A stretch of 64,000 nucleotides of DNA from Paraescarpia echinospica (lineage: Eukaryota > Annelida > Polychaeta > Sabellida > Siboglinidae), in assembly GCA_020002185.1 (NCBI GenBank), contig CM034536.1, forward strand, positions 11,106,877-11,170,876, in the 5' to 3' direction. Below are positions 34,166 to 43,400 of this stretch, piece after piece. The notes under the pieces were generated by a model. That model was not told where the DNA came from and ran no database searches. It saw only the letters and a list, made by a program, of their open reading frames with translations. The position numbers and the translations under genes are program-made. Position 1 is the first letter of the stretch. Every line of letters begins with the position of its first letter.

Positions 34166-36175
34166 CCCACAAAACCATTGATAGTGCCTCAAGTTGTTGG
34201 TGCGAGTATATCTGCCGATGATTTCTTGAGAGAGCAAAAAGGGGATGAGACCTTAAAGAAATGCTTTGATTCGGCTGAACTGACTAAAGGGAAACCTAAG
34301 GGAGAACAAACAAGTCAATTCGTGATCGAAAGGGGGCTCCTTTATCGTTTGTTTCAGAAAGAGAAAGAGGGTGAGACTGTGAAACAACTAGTAGTTCCCC
34401 GAGTGTTGCGCAATCGAGTCATGACGTTAGAACATGAAACCTTCCTATCTGAACATCAGGGAATTAGGAAGTCGATAGACAGAATCCTCCGTAACTTCTA
34501 CTGGCCAAGAATAGTAGGTGATGTCCGTAGATTCTGCCAGTCATGTGACATCTATCAGAAGACCGTTAGTCGAGACAATGTCCCTAAGGCTCCTGTACAA
34601 TTGATCCCCATCGTAAACACGCCAATTGAAAAGGTAGCGATAGATTTGTTAGGTCACTTAACCCCAGTGACAGAGAGAGGTTATGTGGAGACGCTATGTT
34701 TAGCTGCTGTTGTCGAAGAACAACCTGATTATGAGACTGATGAGGATTTTCCCATTCCTGAGAGAAAGGAAAACCTTGCGGACGTCCATGTGAGTGATAG
34801 TTTATCACCTGATCAGACACGAGACTTGAAACAGCTAATGGAAGAATTTCCTTCCATCTTTTCGAGCACTCCGGGGCAAACTAGTCTCTTGTCCCATGCC
34901 AATGAGGTAACGTCCTCTAGTCCCGTGAGATGCAAACCGTACCCTATTCCATTAGCCAAGTTGGGAGTGGTAAAACAGGAGGTTGAGAAGATGCGAGAAA
35001 TGGGCGTGATTGAGCCATCTCATTCACCGTACTCATCGCCTTTTTTGCCAATTCGTAAATCTGACTCCACATACAGACCGGTAGTAGATTTTCGCCAGTT
35101 AAACAAGGTTACCAAATTCGATGCAGAACCTATGCCAAATCCCGATACTATCTTGGCTGAGGTGGGGCAGGATAGGTACTTGTCCAAACTAGATTTCTGC
35201 AAAGGCTACTGGCAAATAAGGATGGAACCGGAAGATAAGGAGAAAACCGCATTTTGTACACCCCAAGGGTTGTTCCAATTCTGCGTCATACCTTTCGGTC
35301 TAGTCAACGCCGGCGCATCGTACAGTCGCATGATGCGCATACTCTTAGATGGCCTCGGTGGTGTTACCAATTATGTTGACGATGTATTGATTCACACCTC
35401 AACATGGGCCGATCACTTATCAACACTGCGGGCAATGTTCGTCCGAGTGAGACAAGCGGGTCTCACAATAAAACCGTCAAAGTGTTATCTTGGGTTTGAA
35501 TCCGTCGATTTCCTGGGGCACCAAGTAGGTCAAGGAGAAGTGAAGACCCAGGAAGACAAGGTAAACAAGATTAGGAATGCGCCCATTCCTACCACGAAGA
35601 AACAAGTGAGGTCTTTTCTAGGTTTGGCAGGATATTACCGGAAGTATGTTAATGGGTATTCCAGAATCGCGGCTCCTTTGACTGATCTCACAAAGGCAAA
35701 ACAGCCTAACAAGGTAAGTTGGAATGATGAGGCGGATAAGGCCTTCATTCAACTGAAGCAGGCCCTGTGTAAGGCGCCTATCCTCAAATTGCCTGACATC
35801 AACAGACCCTTTGTCTTGCGTACAGATGCGTCCTATACCGGACTCGGAGCAATGTTACTCCAAGAGAATAACGTAGTCTTATTCCCAGTCGCGTTTGCGA
35901 GCAAGAAGCTCAATCCCACGCAAAGGCGATATTCCGTAGTAGAAAGAGAATGTCTGGCCATTGTTTGGGGACTCGAGAAATTTCACTTATACCTATATGG
36001 GCGAAGTTTCATTGTGCAGTGTGATCAACGATCCCTGAAATTCCTAAACACTGCGAAGTTGACTAACAATCGCGTTATGCGATGGGCTCTTAAAGTCCAA
36101 CCCTATCGTTTCCGGGTAGAGTCAATCCCTGGAACAGATAACATAGGTGCAGACTACCTAAGCTCAATGGAATAG
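34166..36175 (+). CDS. pol: Gypsy pol: integrase zinc finger, RT, RNase H
   Basis: In frame with gag after one stop and without an ATG. The linker (VPQVVGASISADDF) leads to the integrase HHCC finger (EHETFLSEHQG, NFYWPRIVGDVRRFCQSC) and the first strand of the core (VAIDLLGHLTPVTERGY). The core then breaks off: no later catalytic Asp or Glu is present before the RT linker. RT follows (FRQLNKVTKFDAEPMPNPD, YVDDVLIHTS), then RNase H (LRTDASYTGLGAML, VERECLAIVWGLEKFHLY, GTDNIGADYLSSM). The deletion is in frame and the RT-RNase H part is intact. Confidence 0.88.
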   Translation, partial: PTKPLIVPQVVGASISADDFLREQKGDETLKKCFDSAELTKGKPKGEQTSQFVIERGLLYRLFQKEKEGETVKQLVVPRVLRNRVMTLEHETFLSEHQGIRKSIDRILRNFYWPRIVGDVRRFCQSCDIYQKTVSRDNVPKAPVQLIPIVNTPIEKVAIDLLGHLTPVTERGYVETLCLAAVVEEQPDYETDEDFPIPERKENLADVHVSDSLSPDQTRDLKQLMEEFPSIFSSTPGQTSLLSHANEVTSSSPVRCKPYPIPLAKLGVVKQEVEKMREMGVIEPSHSPYSSPFLPIRKSDSTYRPVVDFRQLNKVTKFDAEPMPNPDTILAEVGQDRYLSKLDFCKGYWQIRMEPEDKEKTAFCTPQGLFQFCVIPFGLVNAGASYSRMMRILLDGLGGVTNYVDDVLIHTSTWADHLSTLRAMFVRVRQAGLTIKPSKCYLGFESVDFLGHQVGQGEVKTQEDKVNKIRNAPIPTTKKQVRSFLGLAGYYRKYVNGYSRIAAPLTDLTKAKQPNKVSWNDEADKAFIQLKQALCKAPILKLPDINRPFVLRTDASYTGLGAMLLQENNVVLFPVAFASKKLNPTQRRYSVVERECLAIVWGLEKFHLYLYGRSFIVQCDQRSLKFLNTAKLTNNRVMRWALKVQPYRFRVESIPGTDNIGADYLSSME

Positions 36176-36344
36176 ATGTAGGTTCCATCAAATTAGTTGA
36201 GACAATGAAGTGTCATGAATTTTGTGTGTGCAACTATATATTTACTAGTTCGGCGAGTGATCGCCAGGTTATTTATTGTATTAAATGTAATGTATTAAAT
36301 TAGTGTATTAAATATATTCCTTAATACTTTTGTTCAGGAAGTAG

Positions 36345-36362
36345 ATTCTTAGCGGGGGGTAA
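36345..36362 (+). other. Polypurine tract
   Basis: AGCGGGGGGTAA directly abuts the 3' LTR and would prime plus-strand synthesis. 36176-36344 is noncoding 3' sequence. Confidence 0.7.
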
Positions 36363-37928
36363 TGTAGCATTTCTGCTATTTCTAGATGTTTAAATCTACT
36401 TTCCTGAGGTTTAATTTTATAAATGAGGAAGGTCAAGCCAGTAGATAGACATATTGTTAACCAACCGCCTTAGTTACGTAATTACAGCAACTCGGTTGCA
36501 GATGCGCTCAGTGAAGCGTGGTATTCTGTTGCTAGTGTTTCTAGGTAAGCAGGTGGTTTCACCGTAATCGTAGAGAGGGTGTTCCACAATGCCTAGTTTG
36601 AATAGTATATTGCATTAGCCAATAGAAATGATGGAAATCTGTCATATGATGTGTAATTAGGTCTGCTTTATATAAACGTTTGTTGTACGCATTTCGGCGC
36701 TGGCGAAGGACTGGGACAGATCCAGGGTTGAACTAGACAGGTTGCCCTGCTGCCAAGAGAATGGCAAGGAAAGTCGTAAAGCGTGGTGGGAATCGTTAAC
36801 GTGGGTTACGTTCCCAAGCTTTTGTATGTGTGTAATATTCAGTGTCCAAAGTGACTATTCGATCGAACTTCGAAGAAACCATGCCGCCACGTCAGCAGTA
36901 CTTTGAGATAACGTTCCGGTCGGCCCCAACGTATTTGCGTCGATGAGCGATAATCGCGACGCGATCACCCAGCAAGGGCCATCCTCGAACAGCGGTCTCA
37001 CAGCGATATCGTCAGAAAGCTTGACCGAATGCGACTCGTAGCGGCCGGCGGTAAACGTATTCTACCAGGCGTCGTCATTCGCGCGAACCCGTTCATCCGA
37101 CTTCTCGATCGTTTGCGACAAAACAAGACCTCTCGTTCGAATTCGTAGCGGCCTGCGGTAAGCGTCTACTGTCCGGCTTCGTCTTTCAGTTGAACGTATT
37201 CAACTGACTTCGCAATCGTTTGCGACCGTGCGATCATTGAACGGACGCGACTAGAGAATTCGCGGCGTACGACGGCAATCGTCAAGTGCCCGGCATCATC
37301 ACTCATGCGCCCGATATACACCGTTCTAATAGTGTTCCGAGCTCGGCGTGTTGACTTCAACAAACGTTCGTATATATTCGAGATGGGACTAGCCCAGTAT
37401 AAATGTTTATTTTCTGATTGAACGTATCTATTATTTGCTGTATTATGATTAGTAGTTATCTGTGGGTTTTGAAGTGAGGTATTATTACCCATGAAGTATT
37501 CACATATATATATAAATATATGTGTGTGTTGTGACATATTACTGTAATGAGAGTCCGCGAGGACTAGCTTATACCGTGTATTTATATTATGGGAGTTATT
37601 CTTAGATAACACTTGGCGCCTAGTGTATGGTCGTGTAGCGGTATAATCCACCTTAGAAAGGAAGTGGAATTTGATAATCGAAAGATTCAGTGTTATTGTT
37701 TATTATGTTCTATTAAGATTTGGTTAAGGGATTTCTTTATTCTGTTTATTTTGTTAATCGAGATATTTACCAAAAGGAAGATATCTTGTAATAAAGTTTA
37801 TTAAATTTTCCTCGTTCTTTGTTGCTTGTTCACGATAACCGTTCTTTCTCATATGCGTTGACCTTGATATATAAGAACCCTTCTAGACTGAGCCATCTAG
37901 TGTACGGAGACCTCGCTAATCCGTGACA
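36363..37928 (+). repeat. 3' LTR, 1566 bp
   Basis: Matches the 5' LTR closely with few substitutions. It has an extra segment of about 60 bp near 37145-37205 that resembles the GTAGCGGCCGGCGGTAA block 100 bp upstream, plus small deletions near 36697 and in the TA run near 37505. Confidence 0.92.
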
Positions 37929-37933
37929 ATCGC
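37929..37933. repeat. Target-site duplication ATCGC, right
   Basis: Exact repeat of 30396-30400 directly after the 3' LTR terminus GTGACA. Confidence 0.9.
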
Positions 37934-38160
37934 TTTAAAATCATCTGCGACTATAAATACCTTCCGTGAAAAACTAAGACTTATTTATTTGAAATTGCAT
38001 TCCCACCCTAACCTTCGGCGGTCCCTTGCTCTAATGACGACTCTTGCCTATTAACGGTTTTGCCCAATGATTCTTGAATTTTGCGCCTCTGAGCTCAGAT
38101 TCCTGGGGATTTAGGAACTATAGTCGTTTGTTATTATTTTTATTATTATAATACAAACAA
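37934..38160 (+). mobile_element. L2-like LINE, 3' portion
   Basis: The sequence resumes the LINE broken at 30400: ATINTFREKLRLIYL is the ORF2 C-terminus, followed by GCGCCTCTGAGCTCAG, GGGGATTTAGG and a TTATTATT tail. The same 3' end recurs near 41505-41575 and, inverted, at 38771-38860. Confidence 0.8.
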
Positions 38161-38239
38161 CAAGTAGATACCGAATTCACTATAGATACCCGGCATACAC
38201 ATAACCAGTTAAACATCTAGACAACTAGACGGTTTTTAA

Positions 38240-38445
38240 TCCAACAATGAAAATGCAAGTGTTTCTTATTCAAATGCTAGTGCAAGTGTTTCTTATTCAA
38301 ATGCAAATGCAAGTGTTTTGATTCAAATGCAAATGCAAGTGTTTTTGAATCAAATACAAATGCAAATGATTTGATCCTGAAAATCAAATGCAAGTGCAAA
38401 TGCGACATTTTGAAATGCAAATGCATTTGCATTTGAACCCAAGCC
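38240..38445. repeat. Minisatellite rich in ATGCAAAT octamers
   Basis: Degenerate units of about 30 bp, of the form TCAAATGCAAATGCAAGTGT plus a short spacer. ATGCAAAT or its complement occurs several times, and the block ends in the palindrome AAATGCAAATGCATTTGCATTT. It lies downstream of the methyltransferase stop codon. Confidence 0.8.
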
Positions 38446-38542
38446 TGAATTACTCAATACATTTGAGTGAGTGACTAATTACCAAACAAAACGGCAGCTA
38501 GCAGAGTCAAAAATTATCAATCGCTGCGGTTCTGACTCAATC

Positions 38543-38769
38543 CTAGCATTGTTTGGCCATTGCGACAAACAACAAGGCAACATCCATGCCCCGTTCTCCT
38601 TGCGCTACAGCCACTTCTTCAACCAGCCGCGTATACAGATCGACAAGGATCTTTGCTTTCTCGTCGACCGTTCTGTCCGTGGAAAACCCACTCGCAAAAA
38701 TCCGATTGCTCCAAGTGCGGACCGACTGCACGAACGACGAGGCGTGGGTCAACGCTGCTTCCTTGGTGT
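38543..38769 (-). CDS. Methyltransferase exon 8 (C-terminus)
   Basis: Acceptor ATTGTAG|ACACC; enters after one base of a split codon. Encodes THASSFVQSVRTWSNRIFAS and ends VAMAKQC-stop. The acceptor lies directly beside the ATT-repeat tail of an inverted L2 fragment. Confidence 0.9.
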
Positions 38770-40378
38770 CTACAATAATAATAATAATAATGATAATAAG
38801 GTCACTTCTTTTGTGCCTAAATCCACGGAAACCAAGCTCAGAGGCGCATCAATACAAAAGGATTTGCCAATCTCAGATTCGATAAGCAGTAATAAAATCG
38901 TCAACAGGTGGTTATATACGCCATATAGCTAAAGAGAATAGGCAAGGTTATAAACGTATTTTTTTAAATGACGGCGAAATTGTGTAATATTTTCAACCGA
39001 TCTATGTCTAACAGGGACCATTTTCAAAAGAGTTAGTGCAGCAACAGAAAATGCCATTGTTCCAATAGTTGTATTGACTCTAGGAACAAAAAGTAAATCA
39101 CAACTAGATGATCAAGCTGGATAGATTTTCATACAGGAGTAAGCAATGAATGTAAATATGATGGTTGCTTACACGAAAGTGCCTGGTAGGTAATGGAATG
39201 GATGTTTAAATTTACACAGTATGGGACTGGAAGTCAGTGCAAAAACCTCAGAAGTGGCAATGAGTGAGAAAACAACGGAGATCTATTTCACAACTCCAGC
39301 TAAACAATTATGTACACGTTGTAACTTAGTGTTTTTCTTAAGGGCAAGATTATTAAAAAGGGAATTGCTATGATGAAGCCTAAACAATAACAGTAACAAA
39401 TGCAGTTGCACTTGTTTTGTTGCAACAGAGAGAGGCAGATAACGGCGAATACGAAAGTGCATGGCAGTTAATGCAACATATATTTAAATTAATTCCTTTT
39501 AAATTGATACAATAGCGGAGAGGAAGCCAGTGCAAAGACCTCAGGAGAGGCATTGAGTGAGAAAAATCTCGGAAACCTACTCACAATCCTAGCTAAGCAA
39601 TTATGTACACGTTGTAACTTAGTGTTATCCTTAAGGGCAAGATTATGAAAAAGGAATTGCTATGATGAAGCCTAAACAATAACAGTAACAATTGCAGTTG
39701 CACTTGTTTTTGCAACAGAGAGAGGCAGATAACGGCGAATACGTCGTAACTTAAGAATATGATAATAAAAACAGCGCCAAGTTTGATAAACATGCCGTCA
39801 AAAATTTAAATTATTATCACAAGTAACTCATAGATTTCGTGCTGAAAGTGCAGGCGTAACGCACTGTCTATGCATAGGCGTGGGAGAAAGCTTCTAATTT
39901 TGAACGCGGCCTCTGTGTACCAATAATAAGAAACTGTTTAATAATAATTTAACTTAAATCTACTCCCAGTCATCCAAACGAACATGTCTTTAAGACAATT
40001 TCTGAACTGATCTAAGAAATAATTAATATTATGAGCAGATACATAAATGTAAATCTGGGTGTCATCTGCATGAAGATGGTGACAAGCGAAAAAGTAAAAC
40101 GATTCTTTTGTTTTTGCCAGCCAATGGCTTAGAAACACCTATTATATGGAAAGGTTTGACAGGCATTGCCCCTTTAACAGGTTCCTGACATTTAAACAAA
40201 CACGGAGTAGTAGTACTCCGTAAATATTACGGAATAATGCACATGCTTTCTAAAACGTCTGTCATTGCCGTTTATGTAATTAAACTCAAAAATCACAAAT
40301 AAAACACACACGCAGTCACGCACGCACGCACGCACACACACACACACTCACACACTCACTCACTCACACACACACACA

Positions 40379-40451
<73 letters not shown>

Positions 40452-43400
40452 TCGCAGTGCGAGCATACGTATGTGATCAATAGTTAATGAAAAAGTGTCA
40501 GTGACACCTTGTCCGTTGATGGTTTGCCACTGTTCTCGCCATGGGCAATCTATTTTGTGCGACTTCAAAGAGATTAGACGCAGTCCAGTTTTCATCAAGC
40601 GAGAAGTGTTGTCGCTGAACAGGGCTGATATGTCTCTTTCTGTGCGCATCCACTCAAAATCAGTTGTTGCCAGGAATTCGTCCTGAAACATATAAAATTT
40701 TAAGATTTTGAAAATTAACTACAACATGGACTTCTACCAACGTTCTTTGGCAGTAGCTGCATGTGTTTGTGATGACAGGATTTTGTTTTTATAATATGCA
40801 AAGAATTGCTCCGACTCGTTTCGACAATGTATCAACAACACTAAGATTGGAAATCAATACATAAAAACTGATGACAAACAATATAAAAGCGGGATGAACA
40901 ACAAAGTCAGACCAAGAACGTGAGAATGTCAACTCCTTTAAAAAAGCATTTGTATCGAAAGATTGTTAGCAGCAGACTTGACTATTGCAATTCCCTCCTT
41001 TATAATATCGCTAGCAAGGATATCACAAAACTTCAGCGTATCCAAAATTGTCTAGCAAGAGTAGTTACAAGATCTCCTCGTTTTTCTCGCTCTGTACCAC
41101 TTTTGAAGTCTTTGCATTGGCTTCCTGTACGATATCGTATAATATTTAAGATCTGTACCATTAAATACCAGGCACTGTCCAATAAACAACCCTCTTATTT
41201 GCATTTATTGCTTACTCCTGTAAGAAAACCTATCCAGCTTCGATCATCTAGTTCTGACCTACTTTTTGTTCCTTGAGTCAACACTAACATTGGAACTAGG
41301 GCTTTTTCTGTTGCTGCACCAACTCTTTGGAATATGCTTCCTCTTAGTGTTAGATCAGTTGAAAATATTACAAAATTCCGTCGTCATTTAAAAACGTATC
41401 TTTACAACCTTGCTTACCCACCGTAGCTCCCTAGCGCCTTGACCCATCTGTTGACAACTGGAAAACTACTTATGGATTTTGAGATTGACCAACCCTTTTG
41501 TTTTGATGCGCCTCTGAGCTTGGTTTCCAAGGATTTAGGCGCAATAGAAGTTATCTTATTATTATTATTATTTCACGAACTTAACTAACCATTGCATCAC
41601 TGGCTAGATTAGGACCAGTCTGAAACATATCTCATCAGCATAAATAAAAGTGAGGTTTGTGCGGGCTTTTAATAATCCAGTATAATTCCATAGCCCTTTA
41701 CTATTCTGACAGTCCACGTGAGCTGCATAGAATGAGGGTTTCTATGGGGCTAGCTGGTTCTCATTGTACTATCAGAACAACTTGTTCTGTAAGGTTTGCT
41801 CTCCGCAGCGAGGAATCTTGAATATAGATCTACACTAGCTTCATTTAAGGTTGTAGTTGTGAGATATTATTGAACTACCTTTTACAAACTGTTAAGAAAT
41901 ATTCTGCCGATCGGCTAATCCATGTGATATGTTTGGTTTAATTCGAAAGTCATATTGTTGGAGATACAGAACGTTTAAAAAATATATATTACGTATAATT
42001 ATTTATAAATGAACTTTTTCTTGATACAATTTTTAACGAATTGTGAGTCTAGATATACTTGTGACAGCAATGCGATGAAAACAAATAAACATACGTATAA
42101 ACATGACATATTCTACGGTAAACACAACCGACATTTTAGTTACTCTGCCATATATACAAGGCAAATATATCAAAGGATAATAATGTCCTTTCCAAAACAC
42201 AAATCCAACATGAGCGGAACGAAAATATTAAGACAGCAGCAAGTGGACTCGAAATCCGGTCCACTCAAATGGTAGTCCGACTTTCTATCGCCGGGATCCG
42301 CTCCCCAGTTGTTATAGTATCATCGTGAGCGGTCACAACACTTGGGTGATGTTGAATGTACAGTACATTACCTGCGATATGACTTTCTATCGCCGGGATC
42401 CGCTCCCCAATTGTTATAGTATCATCGTGAGCGGTCATACCTGCGGTTACCTGCGATATGACTTTTTCGTGCATCATTTCTCTCCATATGTCAGTCATTG
42501 CTCCAAATAGACACCAACGACTTGGTTCATTCGGGTTGTTGCACACGCACGTGTTCTGATCCAGAATCGTTACCATCAGTCGACCACCTACAAATGGCTC
42601 ACAGCGTCGTTAACGTTGCGTCGTTAACGTTGCGTACATTTTAGCGGCGTAAACAGGAAACATATCCCTGGGCTGGTTGACTATAGCCGCCTTGATTAAA
42701 TAGAGCCCGACCGAAGTAACCGTTTCAGATAATGCTCACAAATGGCAATTTAGACAAACAAGTTATCATATTCGACCAGAAAATGTATCTGTTTTGCTTA
42801 TCGGTGCATAAGAAATTGAGCTGAAGACACAAACATACAATTGTTGTGTTGTTTTGCATAGTTGTAGATAGCACAATTAATGTGATGATGGAATTAATTT
42901 GTAACGATAGATGTATTGATTAATCTTAATAATATATTCCGACAATAAAAGAGAGTATAAACTCGTCTGGCCCCTACAATATTGCTCCTCGTCTAGCCGT
43001 GGGTAAAGACGGGATATTAAAACACGCAGTGTTACCAGACACAAGCTCCTTGGCTCTGTGCAGAAAGAACGTGTCCAAGTCGCTGGAAGCTTGGGCGGAA
43101 AACTTTCGCTGTTCGGGGGAACCATCAGCCATGTGCGCAGAGAACACCTCCGACGTCGTTACATGTGGCCTACAAACATGTAAGCTAGAGCAAAATACAT
43201 TTTATCATATTGATATATCATATCGAATTACACATTTTGTAAATTGATAATGCCTTGTTATTAATACTAGCAAAATATACTTCTTGCAGATCACACTACA
43301 CACACATAGACGCAGGAAACAGCATTCACAAATAAGGTTTGTTAAAAAGTAAATTTCAGCAGTTGCTCGGGTTAACCCGTGTTACGTTACATTTGCCAAC

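Larger units (their letters stand above)
30401..37928 (+). mobile_element. Gmr1-like Ty3/Gypsy LTR retrotransposon
   Basis: Two near-identical LTRs (30401-31920 and 36363-37928) and a 5-bp duplication define a 7.5-kb insertion in an L2 LINE. Internal order is gag, zinc knuckle, protease, integrase zinc finger, RT, RNase H. Integrase ahead of RT is the hallmark of the Gmr1 clade. The integrase core is missing, so the copy cannot integrate by itself. No env is present. Confidence 0.9.

Noticed and set aside
38040..38110. Separate small gene at GCGCCTCTGAGCTCAG
   Set aside because: This is the L2 3' untranslated end, seen three times in the window.
40380..40691. 103-aa ORF including a poly Cys-Val tail
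   Set aside because: Only the part 40508-40682 is coding (methyltransferase exon 7); the tail is translation of the CA microsatellite beyond the donor.
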